A stretch of DNA of 64,000 nt, taken from the NCBI RefSeq assembly GCF_000686805.1, contig NZ_JMLP01000011.1:303143-367142 (forward strand), in the 5' to 3' direction. Positions within the stretch are counted from its first letter, which is position 1. Each line of letters begins with the position of its first letter. Shown piece after piece: positions 1 to 8,424 of the stretch. The position numbers were made by a program, and so were the translations under genes. The notes beneath the pieces were generated by a model. It was given only the letters and a program-made list of their open reading frames with translations. It was not told the origin of the DNA and made no database searches. Source of the DNA: Bacillus sp. UNC41MFS5. Lineage in GTDB: Bacteria; Bacillota; Bacilli; Bacillales_B; DSM-18226.

Positions 1-1
1 G

Positions 2-508
2 CTGTTTGGCTGTTTTAGTTTATTTTGGACGTCCCTTTCGTTTTTTCTCGAAGGAGAACCATATCATTATGGCAGTGAAGTGGCAGGATTATTTGGCTTA
101 GTAGGCATCGTAGGAGTAACGGGTGCACCTATCGTCGGCCGTTTGGCAGACCGATTCAACGCCAAGGCAATGGTGGGTCTGTTAATTGGGATTAGCCTAT
201 TATCTTATTTATTCTTCGGTTTTTTTGGAACATTCTTATGGGCCTTGATCGTTGGTGTAGTTCTCTTAGACTTAGGTGTTCAAGGAGCCCAAGTCTCCAA
301 CCAAACAAGAATCTATAGTTTAATTCCGGAGGCACGGAGTCGGTTAAATACCGTGTACATGGTTAGTTATTTTCTCGGCGGTTCCCTCGGTTCAAGCCTT
401 GGAGGCTATGCTTGGAACTGGTGGAAATGGCAGGGAGTTTGTTTAACTGGGGGCGTAATGATCCTCATCGCACTCATCATCTGGGCCACACATCGGACAA
501 AAGAATAA
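2..508 (+). CDS. MFS transporter, C-terminal part (5' end outside window)
   Basis: The reading frame is open from base 2, so the gene starts before the window; a GTG at 80 is internal and not a start. The visible 168 residues hold about five membrane helices. The segment GRLADRFNAK, around the first third, is the cytoplasmic loop motif of major facilitator transporters (G-x-L-aD-R-x-x-r/k). The protein ends in a short charged tail (THRTKE). The type resembles bacterial 12-helix drug or sugar efflux permeases of the YgaY/YnfM kind; the substrate cannot be read from this part. No terminator with a T-run is obvious after the stop. Confidence 0.85.
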   Translation: MFGCFSLFWTSLSFFLEGEPYHYGSEVAGLFGLVGIVGVTGAPIVGRLADRFNAKAMVGLLIGISLLSYLFFGFFGTFLWALIVGVVLLDLGVQGAQVSNQTRIYSLIPEARSRLNTVYMVSYFLGGSLGSSLGGYAWNWWKWQGVCLTGGVMILIALIIWATHRTKE

Positions 509-673
509 ATCGGAACAGGCTTCCATATTGCTTTTTTAAAAGAGTAACAGTTTTTTAAAGAGTCTTCTGCTGGATTATGGGTAATTTTCCCTGTAAAAAT
601 AGTTCTAATTTCAATAGGTCATTCTATGAAAAAGGTACTGTTTTAGTGTGCTTTACTGAAGATTAATACTCTA

Positions 674-701
674 TTAATTACGACTTTACAATTCTCCTAT
701 A
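674..701 (+). promoter_or_regulatory. Possible PhoP (Pho box) direct repeats
   Basis: Three hexamers spaced by 5 bases, TTAATT, TTTACA and CCTATA, lie 44 to 71 bases before the start of the GDPD-PhoD gene. Bacillus Pho boxes are TT(A/C/T)ACA-like hexamers repeated every 11 bases. Only the middle copy is a perfect match, so this is weak. It is offered because the gene downstream encodes a teichoic-acid-type phosphodiesterase, a classic PhoP target. Confidence 0.25.
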
Positions 702-744
702 CTTTTAAATTGAAATACATAATCTTATAGGAGATGAATGGAGA

Positions 745-2961
745 ATGAAAAAGAGTTTGATTGCTGGATTAGCTTGTCTGTCTCTTGCGGTAACTTCAGG
801 TGCACCTTATGCTGTTTTAGCCCACCCTATTGAAACATCAGCTACTGACAATGGACAAACAACCTTACGTCCTCTTACCTCTGATGTAGCCGTAATCGCA
901 CATCGCGGTGCCTCTGCCTACGGCCCGGAACATACACTGACAGCCTATAAGCAGGCTATGACAATGAAGGCTGATTATGTGGAATTCGATTTACAAATGA
1001 CCAAGGATGGCCAATTGATCGCTTTGCATGATGAAACGCTCGCACGAACAACGAATGCAAAGGAACTTTATCCGGACCGTGCACCTTGGCGGGTAAAGGA
1101 TTTTACTCTCGAAGAAATCAGCCGTCTCGATGCAGGTTCATGGTTTAACAAAGCTTATCCGGATAAGGCAAAAACAGAATACATTGGACAGCATGTACCG
1201 ACGCTCGAGGAAGCCATTGAATTTGTCAAAAAACATGGAAATGGCAAAGTCGGCCTTTATATGGAAACAAAAGCACCAAGCGTATATCCAGGAATGGAAG
1301 AGAAAGTAATTGAAATCTTGAAAAAAACCAATGTCTTGGATGACAAAAAGCTATTTCTTGAATCATTTAGCGAGGAAAGCCTTCGTAAGTTGAAGACTCT
1401 TGCACCTAATGTAAAGCTGATTCAGCTTTATTCAGGAGGTATGCTTGCAGGTAAGGATGTATATCAAGAATTCAAGCGAATCTCTGACTATGCTTCTGGT
1501 GTAGGCCCTAGTAAGGAGCTTGTTGTTCCGAAGCTTATGGAAGCCGCTCATCAAAACCAGTTTCTCGTCCATCCTTGGACCGTAAATTCTCAGGATGATA
1601 TGGTATCCTTGCTCTCTCTTGGTGTAGACGGAGAGTTCACAAACAATCCTGACCTGTTGGATGATTTATTGGACAGGCCGTTTATTTCACATGGAGTGGC
1701 CAGCGGAGATGTAACCGATTCTTCAGCGATTTTATGGGCACGTACAAACGGAAAAGCTAATGTTAAATTTGAATTATCTACTGACAGCAGTTTTAAAGAT
1801 AATACGATCGTCAAAACAGGCCATGCTGATGTAGAAGATGATTATACAGTAAATGTAGAGGTCACCGGATTAAAGGCTGATACGAAATATTATTACCGGG
1901 CACATGCGGTTTCCAGCAAGTATTCTGTGAACGGTTCATTTAAAACCGCACCAGAGGAAAACAGCTTAAAACCAATGACAGTGGTATGGGGCGGAGATAC
2001 TGGCGGCCAAGGAGAAATTCCGCCGTTTAAATCTTTCAAAGCGATGTCATCTTTAGATCCGGACTTCTTCCTGTTCAGCGGGGACACCATTTATGCTGAT
2101 AATAAGACACCGGCTGTGCCTAACCCTCCTTCTCAAACCGTTCAGGATTTCTGGGCAAAATATAAGGAGAACCGAACAGATCCGGGATTACGCGGCCTTT
2201 TACAGAAAACAGGAACGTTTGCTATATGGGATGATCATGAAGTGACCAATGACTTTTCAGGTCCTTCCCAGCCGTTGACGTCAAATGGGTTGCGTGCGTT
2301 TAAGGATTATTGGCCAATTTCCAGTGAACGCAGTTCAGCGGACAAACTTTATCACAAGTATTCTTGGGGTAATGCCATGGATATGATCATTCTTAACAAC
2401 CGTGGCTACCGCTCTCCAAACACCATGGCAGATGGGCCTGATAAAACAATGCTCGGCGAAGAACAAGTAAAATGGCTGGAACAACAGCTTCTCGAATCAG
2501 ATGCCAAGGTGAAATTTGTAGCGACTTCAGTGCCAATCTCCGTTCCAACCGGAAAGGCAACTGCCAGGGATGGATGGGCAAATGGAAATCAAGTTAACCC
2601 TAATGATGTAACAGGATATGAGAACGAGTTCAAAAAGATCTCTGATTTTATTATTGAAAAAGGAATCAAAAACGTTTATTTTGTTACAACCGATGTCCAT
2701 TTTGCCGAGGTCATCAAATATGATGCAAATCAGGACGGCAAAACAGATTATCACGAATTAATCAGCGGTCCAATCGGAGCAGTGAAAATCCAGCCTGGCA
2801 CATTGGATCCTACCTTCGGCCCTGAACGCTTGTATGCGGAAGGTAACTTCTTCAACTTCGGTGTGTTCCATGTAGATCCGGCCAAAAATCAAGCAGGCGT
2901 CGAAATACGCGATGAAAACGGTAAGGTCCATTTCAGCCAAACTTTCCAGCTTGAAGATTAA
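745..2961 (+). CDS. Secreted GDPD-PhoD fusion phosphodiesterase/phosphatase
   Basis: 738 residues. The start ATG follows GGAG. A Sec signal peptide (KK, hydrophobic core, cleavage near residue 26 at VLA-HP) is present; there is no twin-arginine motif, although PhoD of B. subtilis uses Tat. Residues about 48-312 form a glycerophosphodiester phosphodiesterase domain (AHRGASAYGPEHTL, then EFDLQMTKDG and LHDETLARTT). Residues about 313-738 form a PhoD-type metallophosphatase: SHGVASGDVTDSSAILWAR N-domain, then GGDTGG, FLFSGDTIYAD, WDDHEVTND and VTTDVHFAE metal ligands. In B. subtilis, GlpQ (GDPD) and PhoD are separate enzymes that degrade wall teichoic acid from the chain end and internally. Here both activities are in one chain, so the likely job is phosphate scavenging from teichoic acid or glycerophosphodiesters outside the cell. 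Substrate is inferred. Confidence 0.9.
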   Translation: MKKSLIAGLACLSLAVTSGAPYAVLAHPIETSATDNGQTTLRPLTSDVAVIAHRGASAYGPEHTLTAYKQAMTMKADYVEFDLQMTKDGQLIALHDETLARTTNAKELYPDRAPWRVKDFTLEEISRLDAGSWFNKAYPDKAKTEYIGQHVPTLEEAIEFVKKHGNGKVGLYMETKAPSVYPGMEEKVIEILKKTNVLDDKKLFLESFSEESLRKLKTLAPNVKLIQLYSGGMLAGKDVYQEFKRISDYASGVGPSKELVVPKLMEAAHQNQFLVHPWTVNSQDDMVSLLSLGVDGEFTNNPDLLDDLLDRPFISHGVASGDVTDSSAILWARTNGKANVKFELSTDSSFKDNTIVKTGHADVEDDYTVNVEVTGLKADTKYYYRAHAVSSKYSVNGSFKTAPEENSLKPMTVVWGGDTGGQGEIPPFKSFKAMSSLDPDFFLFSGDTIYADNKTPAVPNPPSQTVQDFWAKYKENRTDPGLRGLLQKTGTFAIWDDHEVTNDFSGPSQPLTSNGLRAFKDYWPISSERSSADKLYHKYSWGNAMDMIILNNRGYRSPNTMADGPDKTMLGEEQVKWLEQQLLESDAKVKFVATSVPISVPTGKATARDGWANGNQVNPNDVTGYENEFKKISDFIIEKGIKNVYFVTTDVHFAEVIKYDANQDGKTDYHELISGPIGAVKIQPGTLDPTFGPERLYAEGNFFNFGVFHVDPAKNQAGVEIRDENGKVHFSQTFQLED

Positions 2962-3013
2962 AAAAACTAATCGATAACCAGGAGACTGGTCTCCCTGGTT
3001 GTATCAAACTCAT

Positions 3014-3043
3014 AAAAGGATCGGGCCACGCCCGGTCCTTTTT
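3014..3043 (+). terminator. Rho-independent terminator after the GDPD-PhoD gene
   Basis: AAAAGGATCGGGC, loop CAC, GCCCGGTCCTTTTT. A weaker inverted repeat (AACCAGGAGAC/GTCTCCCTGGTT, about 2976-3000) lies just before it. Confidence 0.8.
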
Positions 3044-3089
3044 GTCGCTTTGTATGAATAATCAGGCATTCTTAATCGGTCTTTACTTT

Positions 3090-3320
3090 TTAAATAACCA
3101 ACCTTTTTTGTAAAACCAAAAACTCATTATCTCTGTGTAACTCATAAACTTCTTCTATGATTTTTTTACTCCTTGGTTCCTTTTCCTCATACTCATTGGC
3201 GTTGGATATTCTATCAAATAATAGTCCGTTAATTCGAATTTTATAAATTATTAAAAAATTCTCTTGTAATCTCTTACCAAATTTGTTACTATTACGAACA
3301 TAAAAAATTATCCAACAATA
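3090..3320 (-). pseudogene. Possible 3' gene remnant, unknown product
   Basis: The stretch between the terminator and the DUF3311 gene (2962-3384) has no intact gene. On the minus strand a frame of 76 codons is open between stops but has no usable start. Its C-terminal half reads like real protein (SNANEYEEKEPRSKKIIEEV, then YELHRDNEFLVLQKRLVI), rich in charged residues. I do not recognise the family. It could be the tail of a decayed gene or chance in AT-rich DNA. Confidence 0.25.
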
Positions 3321-3384
3321 CTATTAGTTGAACAATATTACTATTTTAATCTTGCTCAACAATGATCAAATAGGAGGTTCTTAC

Positions 3385-3588
3385 ATGGGCAGAAAATTCA
3401 TAAAATCATTACTAATCATACTCCCATTAATTTCGCAGTTAGTGGTCCTTCCTTTCGTCAATCGAATCGACCCGATTGTTTTGGGATTACCCTTTCTTCA
3501 ATTTTGGCTGTTTTTATGGATCATCCTAACACCGTTATGCACATTAGGGATCTATCAACTCGATAAATCGGAAGGGAGTCTTGACTAA
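3385..3588 (+). CDS. yhjC: DUF3311 small membrane protein, symporter partner
   Basis: 67 residues. An in-frame ATG further upstream exists, but TAGGAGG lies 8 bases before the ATG at 3385, which decides the start. Two hydrophobic helices flank the signature VNRIDPIVLGLPFLQFW, typical of DUF3311. The stop overlaps the next start by one base (TAATG), so the two are translationally coupled. In B. subtilis the same pair is yhjC-yhjB. DUF3311 proteins are almost always next to sodium:solute symporters and are thought to be accessory subunits; the role is not proven. A paralogous pair occurs at 16042-17693. Confidence 0.85.
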   Translation: MGRKFIKSLLIILPLISQLVVLPFVNRIDPIVLGLPFLQFWLFLWIILTPLCTLGIYQLDKSEGSLD

Positions 3589-5090
3589 TGCAACAGGGAA
3601 ATTTAACAGCTTTGTTAATCACAGCATTCATTGTCTTAACCGTTGTTTTAATTGGATTTATAGCAGGGCGTAATAAAACAGCACGAAGCTCAGTAGAGGA
3701 ATGGTCCGTTGGTGGTAGACGCTTTGGCGGATTGCTGGTTTGGTTTTTAGTAGGAGCAGATTTATATACGGCTTATACCTTTTTAGGACTTACAAGTACA
3801 GCTTATGCAGGTGGAAGTCTTGCCTTCTTTGCGATTCCTTATTGTATCATCGCTTATTTTGTTTCCTATTTTTATCTTCCTAAACTATGGAAGGTAGCGA
3901 ATAAATTCAAGCTGACCACATTAGCGGATTATGCGCGAGAACGTTTTGGCAGTAAACTTCTATCTTCTATTATTGCTATTGTCGGCGTATTAATGCTAAT
4001 CCCATATATTGATTTGCAGCTAGCAGGCATTCAAGATACGCTTCAAGTAGCTGGAACAGGTTTTATCAATGTCAAGGTAGTCGTGATTACATCCTTCTTG
4101 CTGGTGGCTCTGTTTACCTTTTTTAGCGGAATCAAAGGCCCGACTTATACAGCGATCATTAAAGATGTACTTGTCTGGGCGATTATGTTATTCCTTGTCG
4201 TTTCTCTGCCGATTATTCATTTTGGCGGCTGGAGCCCAATGATCGATACCTTTGTCAAGGAATCACCACAACTACTGACGATTCCGACAACTGGCCCGAA
4301 AGGCATTCCATGGTTCATGACCGCATCACTTGTTTCAGCCTTGGCATTATTTATGTGGGCCCACGGGGCAACAGGCGTATTCACAGCGAAAAGTGCGGAT
4401 GCTGTTCGAAAAAATGCGATCTTCCTTCCTTTATATAATATCGTCCTAATCCTGGTTATTTTCCTTGGCTTTGTCGCATTCCATGTGTTACCGGAAGGAA
4501 GCAATCCACGGTTTGCCTTTTTAAATCTCATTCAAGTTTCATACGGCGGGATTGGACAAGGCTTAGCGTATTCAACGATCGCCTTAGCATCGTTAATTCC
4601 ATGTTCGATTATGGCCATCGGTGCGTCCAACTTATTTGCCAACAACATCTATCGTGATTTAATCAATCCGAACGTAAAAGGCGCCAAATTAACACTCGTT
4701 ACTCGTTCCATGGTATTCGTTGTCATTGGCCTTGCTTTATTATTTGGACTGTTATTCCCTACAGCGTTAGTATCTTTACAGCTTTTAGGTGTATCAGGAA
4801 TGGTTCAGATTTTCCCAGCGATTGTGATCAGCTTATTCTGGAAAAATCAAACGAAAGAAGCTACAACGATTGGATTGCTTGTCGGTTTGGCAACAACCTT
4901 TACAGTATACGGAACAAACAGCTCGCATGGAATTTATGAAGGGTTTTGGGGATTATCTGCAAACTTATTAACCATTATTCTATTAAATCCATTTTTCGCA
5001 GCAAAAGCGAAACAACGAACCAATTCTGTGAAAGAGTATTTGTTTAATTCTGCAAAATCTGCACAATCAAAACTTAGAAAAGGCGCATAA
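3588..5090 (+). CDS. yhjB: Sodium:solute symporter (SSS family), YhjB-like
   Basis: 500 residues with about 13 membrane helices. EEWSVGGRRFG near residue 36 and the following helices match the SSS family (PanF/PutP/YhjB type). It imports a small organic solute with sodium; which one is unknown. It forms an operon with the DUF3311 gene through a one-base overlap. The C-terminus is basic and cytoplasmic. It is clearly related to the symporter at 16042-17508 (both share VGGR-x-FG and IPYI-x-LQL segments). Confidence 0.88.
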   Translation: MQQGNLTALLITAFIVLTVVLIGFIAGRNKTARSSVEEWSVGGRRFGGLLVWFLVGADLYTAYTFLGLTSTAYAGGSLAFFAIPYCIIAYFVSYFYLPKLWKVANKFKLTTLADYARERFGSKLLSSIIAIVGVLMLIPYIDLQLAGIQDTLQVAGTGFINVKVVVITSFLLVALFTFFSGIKGPTYTAIIKDVLVWAIMLFLVVSLPIIHFGGWSPMIDTFVKESPQLLTIPTTGPKGIPWFMTASLVSALALFMWAHGATGVFTAKSADAVRKNAIFLPLYNIVLILVIFLGFVAFHVLPEGSNPRFAFLNLIQVSYGGIGQGLAYSTIALASLIPCSIMAIGASNLFANNIYRDLINPNVKGAKLTLVTRSMVFVVIGLALLFGLLFPTALVSLQLLGVSGMVQIFPAIVISLFWKNQTKEATTIGLLVGLATTFTVYGTNSSHGIYEGFWGLSANLLTIILLNPFFAAKAKQRTNSVKEYLFNSAKSAQSKLRKGA

Positions 5091-5131
5091 CTAAATAATT
5101 GCTCCTTAAAATAAACACTTTTAATGTAGTT

Positions 5132-5172
5132 ACACCGTTTGGACCTATGCTAGTCCAAACGGTGTTTTTTTG
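5132..5172 (+). terminator. Rho-independent terminator
   Basis: ACACCGTTTGGAC, 8-base loop, GTCCAAACGGTGT followed by seven T. Ends the DUF3311/symporter operon. Confidence 0.9.
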
Positions 5173-5194
5173 CCTGGTTGAAATATACTAACAA

Positions 5195-6949
5195 TTATTT
5201 TGAATACTCATCCAGGAGTTTTTTTATTGATTGGTTTATTTCCTCTATATTCACATCTTTCACTTTCGCATTATTTATTTCATATTTCTTTTTTAACTTC
5301 AAAATTCTACTGACACTCTCATTTATTCTTTGTTCAGTAATTTCCCCTTTTTGGACAGCGATTTTTAAAGAAGAAATGGTTTCCACTATATTGTTATAAT
5401 CATGTCCAACTAAAATAATATCGCTGCCAGCCCTGACTGATTCAACTGCTGCCCTGCCAATTGAATAATGGTCAATAATCGCCTTCATTGTCATGTCATC
5501 AGTTATTACAACACCGCTATAGTCCAACTGTTGCCTCAAGATTCCTGTTATTATATTTTTGGACATGGAAGATGGAAAAGTAGCATCCAGTTTGGGCAAT
5601 AAGATATGGGCCACCATAACAACATCAGCACCGCTATTGATTGCCTGCTCAAACGGGATTAATTCGAGCTCTTTTAGTTGCTGAAGGCTTTTATTCACAA
5701 TTGGCAGCTCCAGATGGGAGTCAACAGACGTATCTCCATGACCTGGAAAATGCTTAATGGTTGGGATAATGTTTTGCGACTGTATACCTTTAAAGGTTTG
5801 AATACCAAGCTTACTAACAATTTCAGAATTATTCCCGTATGATCTATCCCCTATAACCGGGTTTTTTGGATTGCTGTTGATGTCCAGCACAGGAGCAAAA
5901 TCAAGATTGAAACCAAATTCTTTTAACTCCTTCCCTAACATCGTCCCCACATTATAGGAAAACTGAGAATTATTAATTGCCCCAATTTCTTTATTGGTTG
6001 GAAAATTAATCAATCCACCAGGGAGCCTGGTAACACGCCCACCTTCTTGATCAACACTTAGTAGAAGCGGCAAATTAGGATTACTTTCAGACTTCATTTG
6101 ATTTAGAAGCTGAACTGCTTGGGTTGGGTTTACTAGATTGTTCTGATAAAAAATAATCCCACCAACCTTGTATTTCGTTATTAAGTTTTTTGTATTTGTA
6201 TCCATGGTGGTGCCAGTTATACCTGCGATGATCATTTGCCCAATTTTCTCATCTAAACTCATACCTGCTATCAGATCTGATATGTTCTTTTGTTGGACAG
6301 GCTGATTGGGTTGACCCACTTGATTTTTTACTTTTGTATAGACTGAAATATGGTCCACTTTTGGATTAGGCTCCTGATCGGTTGGTTTTGGTAAGATCCA
6401 TTTTAACTCTGTTAAAGGGGTAACCTGATAGACCAGAATGATTTGGTCATGAGTATCGTCTTTGAAGTACCGAATCTCATCAGGTTCGCCACCTGTCAAC
6501 TTGATTTCATTTTGCCGGATTTTTTGTAATTTAGGATCATATGATCTGATATCCGAGACAACTTCACCCAGATATCCAATGACGACATTTCGATCCACAT
6601 ATTCTTCGAATCTTCCACTTGCAGTTTCTGTTGTTTGGTTCGGTTCTCCCCATTTATTATGTACTTCCTTAGCCTTAGTCTTACCGGAAATGAAAGGAAT
6701 GGTAACCACTTTTCCTTCCTTTGCCTGGGAAAATATTTCACTACTATGGGCATGCAGATCCTGATTTTTGTCTTCAACTGATTCTGTTGGTACATTTGTT
6801 GAGGTTTGGGGTGGCTTAGAGTTTACCTTTGTTGACTGTTTTCCGCCCCAGTCCTTATCAATAGCATAAATAACTACAACGAGAATAATAAGGAAAGATA
6901 GGATTGACAAAATAAGAGGTTTCAAGTTGGATTTTTTACGTTTTGACAT
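5195..6949 (-). CDS. DUF4309-like/GH3 beta-N-acetylhexosaminidase, membrane-anchored
   Basis: 584 residues. A basic N-terminus (SKRKKSNLK) and one membrane helix (about residues 11-29) anchor it outside the cell, followed by a Ser/Thr/Pro-rich linker. Residues about 80-205 resemble DUF4309 (YjgB-type): two repeats each centred on a WGEP or GGEP motif. Residues about 225-550 are glycoside hydrolase family 3 of the NagZ/YbbD type: MSLDEKIGQMIIAG, SVDQEGGRVTRL, IKHFPGHGDTSVDSHLELP (His-Asp dyad) and VVITDDMTM (nucleophile Asp). NagZ-like enzymes cut GlcNAc from muropeptides. The DUF4309 part is not usual for NagZ and may bind the wall or inhibit. The ATG is preceded by AAAGGGATCC. Confidence 0.85.
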   Translation of the reverse strand: MSKRKKSNLKPLILSILSFLIILVVVIYAIDKDWGGKQSTKVNSKPPQTSTNVPTESVEDKNQDLHAHSSEIFSQAKEGKVVTIPFISGKTKAKEVHNKWGEPNQTTETASGRFEEYVDRNVVIGYLGEVVSDIRSYDPKLQKIRQNEIKLTGGEPDEIRYFKDDTHDQIILVYQVTPLTELKWILPKPTDQEPNPKVDHISVYTKVKNQVGQPNQPVQQKNISDLIAGMSLDEKIGQMIIAGITGTTMDTNTKNLITKYKVGGIIFYQNNLVNPTQAVQLLNQMKSESNPNLPLLLSVDQEGGRVTRLPGGLINFPTNKEIGAINNSQFSYNVGTMLGKELKEFGFNLDFAPVLDINSNPKNPVIGDRSYGNNSEIVSKLGIQTFKGIQSQNIIPTIKHFPGHGDTSVDSHLELPIVNKSLQQLKELELIPFEQAINSGADVVMVAHILLPKLDATFPSSMSKNIITGILRQQLDYSGVVITDDMTMKAIIDHYSIGRAAVESVRAGSDIILVGHDYNNIVETISSLKIAVQKGEITEQRINESVSRILKLKKKYEINNAKVKDVNIEEINQSIKKLLDEYSK

Positions 6950-7356
6950 AAAAGGATCCCTTTCTTTGGCGAATTTGCCATTTATTTATTGCTAGTCTTT
7001 CACCATGACTTGTTTATCCATTATACCTAAATGGAGCGTAAATAACTTGCTGTAATATACAAATATGATTCATACCTTTGTATATTACGGCTTTTTAATG
7101 AATCTAGAAACAATTCTTTTATGGAACAGAATTCCAGGTAACGACGGAGATTGAATCGTGTATTTACCGGACTTTCTGCTTTGAATGGGTCTTTTAGAAA
7201 AATATTATTTTCTGATTTTTCGATTAGCTTAGAAATATTATTGCAATATAAATGCCACGGATGTAAACGATTTAATACCTCCTTGTTCTTTGTTTCAGAA
7301 AATTCTATGTTACTATTTAGAAAACTTAGCAACCAAAGAACATGGAGGGTAAAAGA
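6950..7356. other. Intergenic region, divergent promoters of GH3 and LysM-3D genes
   Basis: 407 bases with no supported gene. A minus-strand frame at 7027-7332 begins with TTG without a Shine-Dalgarno and is not accepted. TGTAAACG at 7262 resembles half a WalR site (TGTAAW), as expected for YocH-like wall genes, but the second half-site is missing. Confidence 0.5.
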
Positions 7357-8139
7357 ATGCTTAAAAGAATTCTATCAATTTTAGCAGTTGCTGTACTCTC
7401 AGTAACTGTAAGTGCTAATGTACAAGCTGCAACGATTACTGTACAAAAAGGGGATACCCTTTGGGATCTATCACGCGCAAATAATACTTCTTTAGAAAAT
7501 ATTCTAAAGTTGAATCATCTTACTACGGACCTTATTCACCCCGGGGATGTATTAACCATTGCACCGGAAAAACATTATACAGTTAAAAAAGGTGACACAC
7601 TATGGGACATTTCCATAGATTATCATGTAACTGTTCCGCAACTTAAAGAATGGAACCAATTAACTACCGATCTCATCCATCCTGGATTAAATCTATTAAT
7701 CTATGAAGGTTTAAATAATACTACTACTAAGGTTGTAACAGAGGAACCAATCAAGCAAGCTGCACAAGCAGCATCTGCAAATCCTGCAGCGCAGGCACCA
7801 AAGGAAAGTGAACCTAAGGTAGAAGCTGCATCAACTAGTAATACAAGTTCAAGGGAAATTACTGTGAAAGCTACAGCCTATACGGCTTCATGTGAGGGAT
7901 GTTCAGGTACTACGGCTACTGGAATAAACCTTAAAGCAAACCCAAATGCAAAAGTCATTGCAGTTGACCCAAATGTTATACCACTTGGCAGTAAAGTTTA
8001 TGTAGAAGGCTATGGTGAAGCAACCGCCGGAGATACTGGTGGAGCCATTAAAGGAAACCGAATTGATGTCTTTATTCCTTCTCAACAAGATGCAATTAAT
8101 TTTGGGGTAAAACAATTAAAAGTAAAAATATTAAACTAA
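7357..8139 (+). CDS. Secreted LysM-LysM-3D cell wall protein (YocH-like)
   Basis: 260 residues. An in-frame ATG 15 bases upstream is rejected because GGAGG lies between it and the ATG at 7357. Signal peptide ends near residue 24 (NVQA-AT). Two LysM domains follow (VQKGDTLWDLS and VKKGDTLWDIS), then an Ala/Pro/Ser-rich linker, then a 3D domain (residues about 165-260) with AVDPNVIPLGSKVYV, GDTGGAIKGNRIDVF as the conserved Asp motifs. The 3D domain is the lytic transglycosylase-like fold shared by YocH, YabE and Rpf-type proteins. The likely role is muralytic wall turnover; members are usually WalRK-controlled. Confidence 0.9.
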   Translation: MLKRILSILAVAVLSVTVSANVQAATITVQKGDTLWDLSRANNTSLENILKLNHLTTDLIHPGDVLTIAPEKHYTVKKGDTLWDISIDYHVTVPQLKEWNQLTTDLIHPGLNLLIYEGLNNTTTKVVTEEPIKQAAQAASANPAAQAPKESEPKVEAASTSNTSSREITVKATAYTASCEGCSGTTATGINLKANPNAKVIAVDPNVIPLGSKVYVEGYGEATAGDTGGAIKGNRIDVFIPSQQDAINFGVKQLKVKILN

Positions 8140-8185
8140 CCTGGCCAATATCAGGCTATCCTGAGAATCTCAATTTAAGTACAAA

Positions 8186-8227
8186 AAACTGCAATCCCAT
8201 TAAGTACCAAGGGGTTGCAGTTTTTTT
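8186..8227 (+). terminator. Rho-independent terminator
   Basis: AACTGCAATCCC, loop, GGGGTTGCAGTT followed by seven T, 46 bases after the LysM-3D stop. Confidence 0.85.
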
Positions 8228-8424
8228 ATACATTAACTTTATTAAATGATTCGATTGCCCACCTATTTATGATATGGTTCACTGTAGTAAAGCTAAATAA
8301 GTCCATCTGGCAATTAGTGAACAAGATAGGATTTTTACAAAAATAATATAATCCCTCAACAAAGGCTTAATAATACTTTCCTATTATTATTTTGGAAAAT
8401 ATTATTATTTTGGAGGGATCGAAA

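Noticed and set aside
7262..7280. WalR site upstream of the LysM-3D gene
   Set aside because: Only one half-site (TGTAAA) is present; the second hexamer at the required spacing does not match.
7027..7332. 101-codon minus-strand frame between the GH3 and LysM genes
   Set aside because: TTG start without Shine-Dalgarno, no recognisable protein pattern, and it overlaps the promoter region of the LysM gene.
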